Shown here in pieces: positions 1-9,288 of a stretch of DNA of 45,431 nt; within the stretch, counting starts at the first letter, position 1; each line of letters opens with the position of its first letter. A program made the translations under genes and the position numbers. The DNA is taken from NCBI GenBank assembly GCA_017448455.1, contig JAFSLL010000044.1, positions 1-45,431 of the forward strand, in the 5' to 3' direction. The DNA is from Oscillospiraceae bacterium. Lineage in GTDB: Bacteria; Bacillota; Clostridia; Oscillospirales; Oscillospiraceae. The notes beneath the pieces were generated by a model, which was not told the DNA's origin, did not search any database, and saw only the letters and a list, made by a program, of their open reading frames with translations.

Positions 1-2614
1 CGAAGCGGAATCCAAAACCGTGGCCCATTGCCATCTTCATGGCTGCTTCCGCAATACCTCCGATACCGGGGGTATAGCATGCAACGGCGCTGCCGTCGGC
101 AAGAAGTGAATGAACGCGGTCAAAAAGGGCAAGAACCGACTCGGGCTTCGGCAGACCATCGCTGCCGATCTCTGGAGCAAGGCGGTACAGTCCGTGACCG
201 GCAGTTTTGAATTCCGGAGAAACAATCTTCTCTGTTTTCTCCGTCGTAACGGCGAATGAAACCAGGGTAGGGGGAACATGAATATCTTCGAAAGAACCGG
301 ACATCGAATCTTTCCCGCCGATCGCGCCGATCCCGAGTGCAAGCTGTGCTTCAAAAGCGCCGAGCAGCGCGCTCAGCGGTTTGCCCCAGCTGCGGCTGTT
401 ACGGCCAAGCCGCTCAAAGTATTCCTGAAAGCTGAGATAGACATCTTCAAAGGCAGCCCCGGTAGCTATCAACTTGCAGACAGACTCCAGTACAGCAAGC
501 CAGGCGCCGTGATAGGGACTTTTTTCCGTAATAAAGGGGTTGTAGCCCCACGCCATCAGTGAACAGTCGTCTGTATGCCCGAATTCAAGAGATATTTTCT
601 GCACCATTGCCTGGGCAGGAGTCAGCTGCTTGGCACCGCCGAAAGGCATCAGAACCGTACCGGCGCCGATGGTGGAGTCAAATCGCTCGCTCAGACCGCG
701 CTTGGAGCAGCAGTTTAAATCCTGCGACATCGCGAAGAGGTTCTCCGTAAAGCTGCCCGTCACCTTTCGACTCCAGTCTTCCGGTGCGGCGGCTATGGCG
801 TCAATGTGCTTGGAAGCGCCGTTGGTATCAAGAAAAGCGCGGCTCAGATCAACAATGGTTTTCCCGTTCCAGTTCATGACAAGGCGCGGCTCAGCCTGAA
901 CAACCGCGACTGGGGTCGCAGCCAGATTTTCACTTTCCGCAAGGGCAAGAAAGGCTGGTACATCTTCCGCTTCGACAACGACTGCCATGCGCTCCTGGCT
1001 TTCACTGATGGCAAGCTCTGTGCCGTCAAGACCTTCGTATTTTCGCGGAACGGCATTGAGGTCAATCTGCAGGCCGTCTGCGAGCTCACCGATCGCGACG
1101 GATACGCCGCCGGCGCCGAAGTCATTACAGCGCTTGATCATTCGCGACGCTTCCGCATTGCGGAACAGACGCTGGAGCTTTCGTTCTTCGGGAGCGTTGC
1201 CTTTCTGTACTTCCGCACCGCAGGTTTCAACAGATTGCGCATTATGTGCTTTGCTGGAACCGGTTGCTCCGCCGATCCCGTCTCTGCCGGTTGCCCCGCC
1301 GAGGAGAATCACCACATCTCCGGGCGCCGGACGCTCCCGCCGGACGTTGGCCTGCGGTGCTGCCGCGATTACAGCGCCGATCTCCATCCGTTTTGCAGCG
1401 TATCCCGGATGGTATATCTCATCTACGATTCCTGTTGCCAGACCAATCTGGTTGCCATATGAGGAATAACCTGCAGCAGCGGTAGTAACAAGCTTGCGCT
1501 GCGGCAGCTTGCCGGGGATTGTATCCGACACCGGCTTCAGAGGATCTGCGGCGCCGGTTACGCGCATCGCTCCATAGACATAGGAGCGTCCGGAAAGCGG
1601 ATCGCGGATTGCACCGCCGATACAGGTTGCCGCGCCGCCGAACGGTTCAATTTCGGTCGGATGGTTATGGGTTTCATTTTTAAAAAGTAGAAGCCAGGGC
1701 TCTTTGACGCCGTCAACCTCTATTTCAATCTTGACGGTACAGGCGTTGATTTCTTCGGACTCATCCAGTTTTGGAAGCTTCCCTTCCGCTTTCAGCTCGC
1801 GCACGGCAATCGTTGCCAAATCCATCAGGCAGATCGGCTTGGTACGGCCGAGTTTTGCGCGTACTGACAGATAATCCTTCCATGCTTTTTCAAGCAGCGG
1901 ATCTTCGAAGTAAGCATGATCAATGACAGTGCCGAAAGTTGTATGACGGCAGTGATCTGACCAATAGGTGTCCAGTACGCGGATTTCTGTTATTGTCGGA
2001 TCACGGCTCTCCTTCTGGAAGTAAGCCTGACAGCAGGCAAGGTCATCTGTGTCCATGGCGAGTCCTCGTTCTTTGGCAAAAGAATCCAGACCGTCACGAT
2101 TCAGCCCGCAGAAGCCGCTCAGAATCTCTACCTCAGTCGGTAATGTGTAGGGGACTTCCAGACTTTCCGGGAGTGAAAGTGCGGCCTCCCGCGCTTCAAC
2201 AGGGTTGATGACATAGTGCTTGATCTCCCGCAATTCCTCTTCCGTCAGGTCTCCGTAGAGTGCATAGAGTTTGGCGGATCGAACCGTCGGGCGTTCTCCC
2301 CGTGAGAGAATCTGGATGCACTGGGCGGCGCTGTCCGCCCGCTGATCAAACTGCCCGGGCAGATATTCAACTGCGAAAACGTGTGCGTCACCAAGTTCCG
2401 GCGAGTCGTAGACATCATCCAGCTGTGGTTCGGAAAAGACGGTGCGCACGGCGTAACGAAACAAATCCTCTGTGATCCGCTCGGCGTCATAGCGGTTAAA
2501 AAGGCGTACGGCCAGAAGTCCTTCAATGCCGAGAAGATTCCGGGTGTCATTCAGCAGCGTCTGTGCCTCATTGTCCAGCCCGGGTTTCTTCTCTACATAG
2601 ATCCGGTATACCAT
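1..2614 (-). CDS. purL: Phosphoribosylformylglycinamidine synthase (single-chain PurL), partial
   Basis: Catalyses the ATP- and glutamine-dependent conversion of FGAR to FGAM in purine synthesis, in the cytoplasm. Translating the minus strand from the ATG at 2614 gives 871 codons that run off the left edge without a stop. The visible part has SDHCRHTTF (about residue 215), the signature FKNETHNHPTEIEPFGGA (about 310), a Gly-rich stretch GGATGRDGIGGATGSS (about 435) and GAIGGKDSMSGSFED (about 760). These fit the large fused PurL of about 1,200-1,260 residues; the C-terminal glutamine amidotransferase domain lies outside the window. The start has a GAGAGGAG ribosome site and lies one base after the purD stop, so it is the last visible gene of the superoperon. 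Confidence 0.96.
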   Translation of the reverse strand, partial: MVYRIYVEKKPGLDNEAQTLLNDTRNLLGIEGLLAVRLFNRYDAERITEDLFRYAVRTVFSEPQLDDVYDSPELGDAHVFAVEYLPGQFDQRADSAAQCIQILSRGERPTVRSAKLYALYGDLTEEELREIKHYVINPVEAREAALSLPESLEVPYTLPTEVEILSGFCGLNRDGLDSFAKERGLAMDTDDLACCQAYFQKESRDPTITEIRVLDTYWSDHCRHTTFGTVIDHAYFEDPLLEKAWKDYLSVRAKLGRTKPICLMDLATIAVRELKAEGKLPKLDESEEINACTVKIEIEVDGVKEPWLLLFKNETHNHPTEIEPFGGAATCIGGAIRDPLSGRSYVYGAMRVTGAADPLKPVSDTIPGKLPQRKLVTTAAAGYSSYGNQIGLATGIVDEIYHPGYAAKRMEIGAVIAAAPQANVRRERPAPGDVVILLGGATGRDGIGGATGSSKAHNAQSVETCGAEVQKGNAPEERKLQRLFRNAEASRMIKRCNDFGAGGVSVAIGELADGLQIDLNAVPRKYEGLDGTELAISESQERMAVVVEAEDVPAFLALAESENLAATPVAVVQAEPRLVMNWNGKTIVDLSRAFLDTNGASKHIDAIAAAPEDWSRKVTGSFTENLFAMSQDLNCCSKRGLSERFDSTIGAGTVLMPFGGAKQLTPAQAMVQKISLEFGHTDDCSLMAWGYNPFITEKSPYHGAWLAVLESVCKLIATGAAFEDVYLSFQEYFERLGRNSRSWGKPLSALLGAFEAQLALGIGAIGGKDSMSGSFEDIHVPPTLVSFAVTTEKTEKIVSPEFKTAGHGLYRLAPEIGSDGLPKPESVLALFDRVHSLLADGSAVACYTPGIGGIAEAAMKMAMGHGFGFRF

Positions 2615-2615
2615 C

Positions 2616-3878
2616 TTATACTCCTCTCAAAGCCCGCTGACCGATATCTTTCCGGCAGTAGGCATTCTCAAATCTCACCTGTGCAGCGACATCATAGGCG
2701 GCGCGGATCGCGTCTTCCAGCGTTTCACCTGTGCCGACACAGCCACAGACACGGCCGCCGTCTGTGACAAGCTTACCGTCCGCCTGCTTTGCACCCGCAA
2801 TATAGACGTGGCTGCGCACAGTTTCGGGAATCTCAAGGAGAAATCCTTTTTCATATTTCTCCGGGTAGCCGTTGGATGCCAGAACAACACAGCAGGCAGA
2901 TTCATCGCGGAAGCGGACTTCCGTATCCGCAAGCCGGCCTTCGGTAACCGCCTGCATGATAGTCAGCAGGTCAGAATCCAGCAGAGGAAGCACTACCTGT
3001 GTTTCCGGATCACCGAACCGGCAGTTGTACTCAATCACTTTCGGGCCGTCTTTGGTTACCATCAGACCAAAGTACAGGCATCCGCGAAAAGTTCTGCCCT
3101 CGGCATTCATTGCCGCAATCGTCGGAAGAAAGATTTCCCGCATACAGCGTTCCGCAACAGCGGGCGTATAGCAGGGATTCGGCGCGACGGTACCCATTCC
3201 GCCGGTGTTGAGACCCTGATCGCCGTCATGGGCGCGCTTGTGATCCATGCTGGAGACCATCGGGACAACGACATTTCCGTCAGTAAAAGCCAAAACCGAG
3301 ACTTCCGGACCTTCCAGAAACTCCTCAATGACGATTTTTGAGCCTGCGTCGCCGAAACGTTTGCCTTCCATCATATCTCTTGCTGCCTGAATGGCTTCAG
3401 CCCTCGTCTGCGCTATGATTACGCCTTTTCCAAGAGCGAGCCCGTCCGCTTTCAAAACAGTCGGGAGCGGAGCGGTCTCCAGGTAACGCAGCGCTTCGTC
3501 CAAACAGGTGAATGTCTCATAGCGCGCGGTTGGAATTCCGTACCGTTTCATCAGGTCTTTTGCAAATACTTTGCTGCCCTCAATGATTGCGGCTTTTTTT
3601 TGCGGTCCAAAGCAGGGAACACCCACTGCCTCCAGTGCATCGACACAGCCAAGTACAAGGGGATCGTCCGGCGTGACAACGGCATAATCTATCTTTTTAT
3701 CCTGCGCGAAAGCGACAATACCGTCAATATCTTTTGCACCGATTGGAACACATGTTGCGTCAGCCGCAATTCCACCGTTTCCGGGCAGCGCATAAAGCTC
3801 TGTTACACACGGATTATCTTTCAGTTTGCGAATAACAGCATGCTCACGCCCGCCGCCGCCTACTACCAGTATCCGCAT
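2616..3878 (-). CDS. purD: Phosphoribosylamine-glycine ligase (GAR synthetase)
   Basis: Joins phosphoribosylamine and glycine with ATP to give GAR, the second step of purine synthesis. The 420-residue length is normal for PurD. It opens with the family N-terminus MRILVVGGGGREHAVIRKL, followed by an ATP-grasp region (LKADGLALGKGVIIA near residue 143) and the metal/ATP residues in VIEYNCRFGDPETQ near 285. The ATG at 3878 has an AAGGAGG site. It lies 14 bases after purH and one base before purL. Because the partner PurF looks ammonia-dependent, PurD would be the enzyme that captures the unstable phosphoribosylamine it makes; this coupling is inference. Confidence 0.97.
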   Translation of the reverse strand: MRILVVGGGGREHAVIRKLKDNPCVTELYALPGNGGIAADATCVPIGAKDIDGIVAFAQDKKIDYAVVTPDDPLVLGCVDALEAVGVPCFGPQKKAAIIEGSKVFAKDLMKRYGIPTARYETFTCLDEALRYLETAPLPTVLKADGLALGKGVIIAQTRAEAIQAARDMMEGKRFGDAGSKIVIEEFLEGPEVSVLAFTDGNVVVPMVSSMDHKRAHDGDQGLNTGGMGTVAPNPCYTPAVAERCMREIFLPTIAAMNAEGRTFRGCLYFGLMVTKDGPKVIEYNCRFGDPETQVVLPLLDSDLLTIMQAVTEGRLADTEVRFRDESACCVVLASNGYPEKYEKGFLLEIPETVRSHVYIAGAKQADGKLVTDGGRVCGCVGTGETLEDAIRAAYDVAAQVRFENAYCRKDIGQRALRGV

Positions 3879-3892
3879 AGTTCGGACCTCCT

Positions 3893-5071
3893 TTAATGGT
3901 GGAACAGGCGCATGCCGGTAAACGCCATCACCATATTATACTTGTCTGCGGTCATGATCACATGATCATCACGAATGGAGCCGCCGGGTTCTGCAATGTA
4001 CTGCACGCCCGATTTCCGCGCGCGTTCCACATTGTCGCCAAAGGGGAAGAAGGCATCGGAGCCGCAGGTAACACCGAACTGCCCGGCAATCCAGGCTTTC
4101 TTTTCTTCAGGAGTGATGGGTTCGGGCTTAACGGCGAAGCGGGTTTGCCATACGCCTTCTGCAAGTACGTCTTCCCATTCGTCGGAAAGATAGACATCAA
4201 TGGCGTTGTCGCGGTCAGGACGGCGGATACCGTCCACAAACTGCAGACCAAGCACTTTCGGATGCTGACGGAGAAGCCAGTTATCTGCTTTGGAACCTGC
4301 AAGTCTTGTGCAGTGAATACGGCTCTGCTGCCCGGCGCCTACGCCGATGGCCTGTCCGTCTTTTACGAAACAGACAGAGTTGGACTGGGTATACTTGAGT
4401 GTGATCAGCGCGATGATCATGTCGCGAACGGCGCTTTCAGGGAGCTCTTTATTGACAGTGACAATGTTCTGCAGCAGCGCCTCATCAATTCGGAAGTTGT
4501 TATGGCCCTGCTCGAAAGTCACACCGAAAACATCCTTGCATTCCTGCAGTGCCGGTACATAGTCCGGGTTGATCTGAACGACATTGTAGTTGCCTTTTTT
4601 CTTGGTTCTCAGGATTTCCAGAGCTTCATCGGTATAAGCCGGGGCGATGACACCGTCAGAGACTTCGTCTTTCAGATACAGGGCGGTAGCGGCATCGCAG
4701 ACTTCACTTAATGCTGCCCAGTCTCCATAGGAACAGAGACGGTCAGCACCGCGCGCGCGGATATAAGCACAGGCGATGGGGGAGAGTTCGGCATCCTTTT
4801 CTACAAAATAGATTTTCCGGTCCGTCTCACTCAAAGGCAGGCCGACAGCGGCGCCAGCCGGAGAGACGTGCTTGAAGGAAGCGGCGGCGGGGAGCCCGGT
4901 GGCTTCCTTCAGCTCCTTCACCAACTGCCAGGAATTCAGCGCGTCGAGGAAATTGATATAGCCGGGACGGCCGTTGAGCACCGTGACGGGCAGTTCGGAA
5001 CCGTCTTTCATATAAATCATTGCGGGTTTCTGGTTGGGGTTACAGCCGTATTTCAGTTCAAAAACCTTCAT
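3893..5071 (-). CDS. purH: AICAR formyltransferase, stand-alone PurH C-terminal domain
   Basis: Transfers a formyl group from 10-formyl-tetrahydrofolate to AICAR, giving FAICAR, the penultimate step to IMP. The protein has 392 residues, whereas the usual bifunctional PurH has about 510-530 and begins with an IMP cyclohydrolase domain. Here only the transformylase part is present: it starts MKVFELKYGCNPNQKPA and carries the catalytic Lys-His in SFKHVSPAGAAVG near residue 66. The missing cyclohydrolase activity is supplied by the PurO-type gene immediately upstream, 11 bases away. The start has a strong AAGGAGGAG site. The symbol purH is used loosely because the protein is only half of classical PurH. 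Confidence 0.93.
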   Translation of the reverse strand: MKVFELKYGCNPNQKPAMIYMKDGSELPVTVLNGRPGYINFLDALNSWQLVKELKEATGLPAAASFKHVSPAGAAVGLPLSETDRKIYFVEKDAELSPIACAYIRARGADRLCSYGDWAALSEVCDAATALYLKDEVSDGVIAPAYTDEALEILRTKKKGNYNVVQINPDYVPALQECKDVFGVTFEQGHNNFRIDEALLQNIVTVNKELPESAVRDMIIALITLKYTQSNSVCFVKDGQAIGVGAGQQSRIHCTRLAGSKADNWLLRQHPKVLGLQFVDGIRRPDRDNAIDVYLSDEWEDVLAEGVWQTRFAVKPEPITPEEKKAWIAGQFGVTCGSDAFFPFGDNVERARKSGVQYIAEPGGSIRDDHVIMTADKYNMVMAFTGMRLFHH

Positions 5072-5082
5072 GTTTCTCCTCC

Positions 5083-5715
5083 TTAATCTCCCAGATGTTT
5101 GTTAAACAGCCTGACTTCTCCCGCAATATTGGTATACAGGGATACTTTATTGTCAGGATTCAACGCGGCCCAGACATCCTCCGGTTCCGGCATGTTGATT
5201 TCCAGTGGCTCGCCTCGGAAGCTCGGAAGAGGGTCTCCGGGGCCTTCGTAGGTGCTGAGGAAATAACCCTTGTCTTCATCACAGCCTTCATAGCAGAAGA
5301 ACTCACGCAAACAGCGCCCGTCGCGCTGTTTCAGGATCGAAAGCTCGAAGCTGCCGTCGGCATGCAGGATAGCGGAGATGCGTGGTGTCCAGTTTGGCCC
5401 GTCCGGCTCATATTCCCGTGTCATCAGTGCCTGACGAAAATCCCCCATCTTGGTAATGGTGTCGGTCTGATCACCGTTGGTCACAATCAAATTGTCTCCA
5501 ACACGCCGCACCGGATGGTAGATGATCAGGCTTGGGTCCTTCATTTTGGAAGCGTCGAACGCCTCCGTGCGGATGCCGTCTTCTGTCAGGGAAAAAATGC
5601 GGTTGCGGCTGTTCTCGCTTCTGCCCATAATAAAGTAGTAAACACGATTCTTTCCAACAGCGATCCCGCGGCCGGGATAAGGATTGTTCTTTAAAAAAGT
5701 CAGGAAATCGGTCAT
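5083..5715 (-). CDS. purO: IMP cyclohydrolase, PurO type
   Basis: Predicted to close the FAICAR ring to IMP, the last step of the pathway. It is 210 residues, begins [20 protein letters not shown] and resembles the archaeal PurO family (Pfam IMP_cyclohyd, PF07826) that also occurs in some Clostridia; it is unrelated to the N-terminal half of classical PurH. Its place between purN and a transformylase-only purH makes the assignment strong. The ATG at 5715 overlaps the purN stop as ATGA and has a GGAG site. A longer reading frame extends upstream to 5784 inside purN, but it lacks a better ribosome site and was not used. Confidence 0.88.
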   Translation of the reverse strand: MTDFLTFLKNNPYPGRGIAVGKNRVYYFIMGRSENSRNRIFSLTEDGIRTEAFDASKMKDPSLIIYHPVRRVGDNLIVTNGDQTDTITKMGDFRQALMTREYEPDGPNWTPRISAILHADGSFELSILKQRDGRCLREFFCYEGCDEDKGYFLSTYEGPGDPLPSFRGEPLEINMPEPEDVWAALNPDNKVSLYTNIAGEVRLFNKHLGD

Positions 5716-6332
5716 GTGCTTTCTCCTTTCATGCGGAGCATCTCCGCGCAGATCTGTTCTGCCGCCTTCGGCAGGATGATCCATTCTGCTTCTTCCATTA
5801 CCCTCCGCTGGAGGAGCTCCGGTGTATCGCCTGGCATGACGGATACCGCCTTCTGCAGGATAATCTCCCCGCCGTCGGGAACTTCGTTCACAAAATGCAC
5901 AGTCGCTCCGGTAATCTTTACGCCATACTGAAGGGCTGCTTCATGAACTTTCAGTCCATACATGCCCTTCCCGCAGAAGGAAGGGATTAGAGCGGGATGA
6001 ACATTGATAATTCGCTTTGAGAAGTGATCTGTAAAAGATGCGCTCAGAATACTCATAAAACCGGCGAGGACAATCAGGTCAATTCCTTTCTCTTCCAGCA
6101 GCGATGTGAGTGCTCTCTCAAATCCTTCCTGCCCGCCGCAGGCAGCGCGGGTCAATACTGCTGCTTCAACACCCGCGTTTTCTGCACGCTTGAGCGCATA
6201 GGCTTTTGGATTGTTGGAAACGACGAGGGCAATTCTGCCGCTCTTCAGCAACCCACTCTCCTGTGCGTCGAGGAGCGCCTGCAGATTGGTTCCGCCGCCG
6301 GAGACCAATACCGCGATCTTAACGCAGTTCAA
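5712..6332 (-). CDS. purN: Phosphoribosylglycinamide formyltransferase
   Basis: Transfers a formyl group from 10-formyl-tetrahydrofolate to GAR (third step of purine synthesis). It is 206 residues, typical for PurN. The N-terminus is the Rossmann-like [18 protein letters not shown]. The catalytic Asn-His lie in [18 protein letters not shown] (about 110-127) and the acidic residue in EVPDGGEII. The start appears to be TTG at 6332, lying 14 bases inside purM, with a GAGGGGGA ribosome site; no ATG at the right place is available. Its stop overlaps the purO start, so translational coupling on both sides is likely. Confidence 0.95.
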   Translation of the reverse strand: MNCVKIAVLVSGGGTNLQALLDAQESGLLKSGRIALVVSNNPKAYALKRAENAGVEAAVLTRAACGGQEGFERALTSLLEEKGIDLIVLAGFMSILSASFTDHFSKRIINVHPALIPSFCGKGMYGLKVHEAALQYGVKITGATVHFVNEVPDGGEIILQKAVSVMPGDTPELLQRRVMEEAEWIILPKAAEQICAEMLRMKGEST

Positions 6333-7344
6333 TCCGGCGATCCCCCTCTCTGATTTCCCCGATCACAACCGTGTCAGGCAGCATTGCCTGTACGGCGGCG
6401 GCCTTTGTCGGGTCAACGACCAGCGTCATGCCGATGCCCATGTTGAAGGTATTGAACATATCCCGCTCTGGGATTTTGCCGCGATCCTGCAGCATGTGGA
6501 AAATAGGCAGTATCGGGATCGCTGCCTTTTCGATAACGGCATAGGCATTTTCCGGAAGGCAGCGAGGCACATTCTCATAAAAACCGCCTCCGGTAATGTG
6601 GCTGATGCCGTGAATCCCGCCTGTTTCAAGGGCTGCGAGAACAGGTCTGACGTAGATCACAGTCGGGGTCAGCAGCGCATCACCAAGGGTCTGAGAGAGT
6701 TCCTCTACGTAAACGCCAAGATCGGCTTTCTCCACGTCGAAGACCTTTCGCACAAGAGAGAAGCCGTTGGAATGAATTCCGCTGGAGGGGAGCCCGAGGA
6801 CTACATCACCGGGCTTAACCTTCAGGGAATTCAGGATTTTTTCCTTATCCACGATCCCGACTGAAAAACCGGCCAAATCGTAGTCATCCGGCTGCATGGT
6901 GCCCGGGTGTTCGGCGGTCTCTCCGCCGATAAGCGCACAGCCTGCCTGTACGCAGCCTTCTGCCACGCCGGCAACCAGGTTCGCGACTTTTTCCGGTTCA
7001 TTCTTCCCGATCGCGATGTAATCCAGAAAGAAGAGGGGTTTGGCTCCGCAGCAGATGATATCGTTAACGCACATGGCAACACAGTCTATGCCGACGGTAT
7101 CGTGTCGGTCCATCAGCTGGGCGATTCGCTGCTTGGTACCGACGCCGTCCGTGCCGGAGACCAGGATCGGCGTCTTCATCCCTTTGAGATCCGGAGCAAA
7201 GAGTCCGCCGAAACCGCCGAGATCAGATACGACGCCCGGTATAATCGTGCGCTGGACGTGTTTTTTCATCAGGCGAACGCCTTCGTAACCTGCTTCAATA
7301 TTCACGCCCGCAGCGGCATAAGCAGCAGAGTGGGAGTTTTCCAT
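6319..7344 (-). CDS. purM: AIR synthetase (phosphoribosylformylglycinamidine cyclo-ligase)
   Basis: ATP-dependent ring closure of FGAM to AIR, the fifth purine step. It is 341 residues, normal for PurM. The N-terminus [18 protein letters not shown] and the motif [15 protein letters not shown] near residue 60 match the PurM superfamily (shared fold with PurL), as do GGETAEHPG near 142 and [11 protein letters not shown] near 180. The ATG at 7344 has a GGAAAGGAG site and lies six bases after purF. The gene order purF-purM-purN is the common one in Firmicutes. Confidence 0.97.
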   Translation of the reverse strand: MENSHSAAYAAAGVNIEAGYEGVRLMKKHVQRTIIPGVVSDLGGFGGLFAPDLKGMKTPILVSGTDGVGTKQRIAQLMDRHDTVGIDCVAMCVNDIICCGAKPLFFLDYIAIGKNEPEKVANLVAGVAEGCVQAGCALIGGETAEHPGTMQPDDYDLAGFSVGIVDKEKILNSLKVKPGDVVLGLPSSGIHSNGFSLVRKVFDVEKADLGVYVEELSQTLGDALLTPTVIYVRPVLAALETGGIHGISHITGGGFYENVPRCLPENAYAVIEKAAIPILPIFHMLQDRGKIPERDMFNTFNMGIGMTLVVDPTKAAAVQAMLPDTVVIGEIREGDRRIELR

Positions 7345-7350
7345 TTCTTC

Positions 7351-8778
7351 TTACTCCTTTCCGTTCCAGCAGTAGGTGCAGATCCGGTCCCGGTCAATCC
7401 CGATGGCTTCCAGCAGTCCTTCGAGTGACTGATACCCGAGAGAATCAAAACCGAGTTTCTCGCAGATCGCGCGGAGCATGCACTTGCCGCGTTCGGTGCC
7501 GGCATCTGTATATTCGTCCAGATGTTTTTCACCCTCTTCGCCTTCCAGTTCCTGGATGGTACGGCGCGCAAGCAGATCCAGGTCTGAGTTGCCGCGGGAA
7601 AAATTCAGATATTTGCAGGCATACATGATCGGCGGGCAGGCAGAGCGCATGTGCACTTCGGCGGCACCGGACTCGTATAGAAAATCGATGGTTCCCTGCA
7701 GCTGCGTTCCGCGGACGATGCTGTCATCCACAAAGAGCAGTTTCTTTCCCTCAATGAGTTCAGGAACCGGGATCTGCTTCATTTTGGCAACCTGATCACG
7801 CACATCCTGATTCGGCGGCATAAAGGAGCGAGGCCAGGTCGGCGTGTATTTGACAAATGGCCTGGCAAAGGGCTTACCGCTGCGATTGGCAAAGCCGATC
7901 GCATGCGGGATGCCGGAATCCGGTACGCCGGCAACATAATCAACTTTCGGGAGATTGCCGCGGCTGATTTCGTCCCGCGCCATGATCTCCCCGTTTCGAT
8001 AACGCATGACCTCTACATTGACGCCTTCATAATTGGAGTTTGGATAGCCGTAATAGGTCCAGAGAAAGGCGCAGATCCGCATCTTGTCCCCGGCTGGGGC
8101 GAGCGTTTCAAAGCCGTCAGAGTTGATCCGGACGATCTCGGCGGGGCCAAGCTCATAGGCGTCTGTATATCCGAGCTTATGGTAGGCAAAGGATTCAAAG
8201 CTGACGCAGCAGCCGTCTTCATTCTTCCCGAGCAGAACGGGCAGTCTGCCGAAACGATCACGTGCGGCGATGATTTCTCCATTGGCTGTCATCAGCAAAA
8301 CCGTCATAGAACCGTCAATAACCGACTGCATATGACGAATACCGGAAACCAGATCCTCCCGTTCATTAATCAGCGCGGCAACGAGCTCTGTGCAATTGAC
8401 TTTACCGGAACCCATCGCCATAAACTGGTGTCCGTGATCTGAAAAATAAGTGTCTACCAACTGTTCGGCATTGTTAATCTGACCAACTGTCGTGATTGCG
8501 TAAATACCGAGGTGCGAACGGACCAGAAGCGGCTGAGGGTCAGAATCGCTGATGCATCCGAAACCGCTGGTGCCGCCTTTGAAATCCGCAAGATCCTTCT
8601 CAAATCTGGTACGGAAGGGAGTATTGGAAATCGAGTGAATCTGCCGCTGAAAGCCATGCTCCGAACTCCAGATTGCCATGCCCGCGTTGCGTGTTCCCAG
8701 ATGACTGTGATAGTCTGTGCCAAAGAAGACGTCCAGTACGACATCACGCCTTGATACGGCGCCGAAGAATCCTCCCAT
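7351..8778 (-). CDS. purF: PurF-type amidophosphoribosyltransferase with degenerate glutaminase site
   Basis: PurF normally hydrolyses glutamine with an N-terminal Cys and channels ammonia to PRPP, giving phosphoribosylamine. This 475-residue protein begins MGGFFGAV: the nucleophilic Cys is Gly. The segment matching the glutaminase His-x-Arg motif reads CIS (75-77), and the usual HNGN position reads TVGQ (97-100). The phosphoribosyltransferase half looks intact: GVPDSGIPHAIGFA near 284 and the PRPP loop LLFVDDSIVRGT (347-358). Cys236, Cys388, Cys467 and Cys470 match the four ligands of the Bacillus-type iron-sulfur cluster. The only sensible start is the ATG at 8778, which shares one base with the purE stop and has a GGAGG site, so a Cys cannot be gained with another start. 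It is probably ammonia-dependent or partnered with a separate glutaminase; this is inference. Confidence 0.9.
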   Translation of the reverse strand: MGGFFGAVSRRDVVLDVFFGTDYHSHLGTRNAGMAIWSSEHGFQRQIHSISNTPFRTRFEKDLADFKGGTSGFGCISDSDPQPLLVRSHLGIYAITTVGQINNAEQLVDTYFSDHGHQFMAMGSGKVNCTELVAALINEREDLVSGIRHMQSVIDGSMTVLLMTANGEIIAARDRFGRLPVLLGKNEDGCCVSFESFAYHKLGYTDAYELGPAEIVRINSDGFETLAPAGDKMRICAFLWTYYGYPNSNYEGVNVEVMRYRNGEIMARDEISRGNLPKVDYVAGVPDSGIPHAIGFANRSGKPFARPFVKYTPTWPRSFMPPNQDVRDQVAKMKQIPVPELIEGKKLLFVDDSIVRGTQLQGTIDFLYESGAAEVHMRSACPPIMYACKYLNFSRGNSDLDLLARRTIQELEGEEGEKHLDEYTDAGTERGKCMLRAICEKLGFDSLGYQSLEGLLEAIGIDRDRICTYCWNGKE

Positions 8779-9275
8779 CAGGCTTCCTCCAGACGTCCGG
8801 CAATGCCGGCATCCTTCGCAAGAACCGCGGCGGTATCTGCCTGCCGTTTTGTGGCAAGGCGTTCTGCCAGTTCCGCGTCCGCTACAGAAAGAATTTCACA
8901 GGCAAGCAGCGCCGCATTCGCGCCGTTGTTGATGCCAACGGTTGCGACAGGAATGCCGGAAGGCATCTGTACAGTGCTCAGCAGCGCGTCCATTCCGTCA
9001 AGAACAGGTCCTTTGCAGGGGATGCCGATGACGGGAAGGGTGGTATTTGCGGCGATGGCTCCGGCCAGGTGTGCTGCCATACCAGCCGCGGCGATGAGGA
9101 CACCGAAACCGTTCGCTCTCGCTTCCAGCGCGAAACTGCGAGCCTGCTCGGGTGTGCGGTGTGCGGAAAACACATGTACTTCAAAAGGAACCTGAAGTTC
9201 CTTCAGAATTGCGGTGGCTTTGCGGATAACAGGCAGATCGCTGTCGCTGCCCATGATAATGCCGATTTTCTTCAT
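8778..9275 (-). CDS. purE: 5-(carboxyamino)imidazole ribonucleotide mutase
   Basis: Converts N5-CAIR to CAIR (class I), or carboxylates AIR directly in class II enzymes. It is 165 residues from the ATG at 9275, which has a GGAG site; a longer frame reaches 9317 but would overlap pyrI without a better ribosome site. It shows GIIMGSDSDLPVIRKA at the N-terminus, SAHRTPEQA near 43 and the Gly/Ala-rich GMAAHLAGAIAANT near 70. No purK is visible in the window, so which class it belongs to cannot be settled here. It is the first purine gene of the superoperon and follows pyrI by only 13 bases. Confidence 0.95.
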   Translation of the reverse strand: MKKIGIIMGSDSDLPVIRKATAILKELQVPFEVHVFSAHRTPEQARSFALEARANGFGVLIAAAGMAAHLAGAIAANTTLPVIGIPCKGPVLDGMDALLSTVQMPSGIPVATVGINNGANAALLACEILSVADAELAERLATKRQADTAAVLAKDAGIAGRLEEA

Positions 9276-9288
9276 AGTTTCTCCTTTT

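Noticed and set aside
8778-9000. Alternative upstream start giving PurF an N-terminal Cys after propeptide cleavage
   Set aside because: The frame upstream lies within purE, the ribosome site fits the ATG at 8778, and the residues aligning with the Cys and with other glutaminase positions are also changed.
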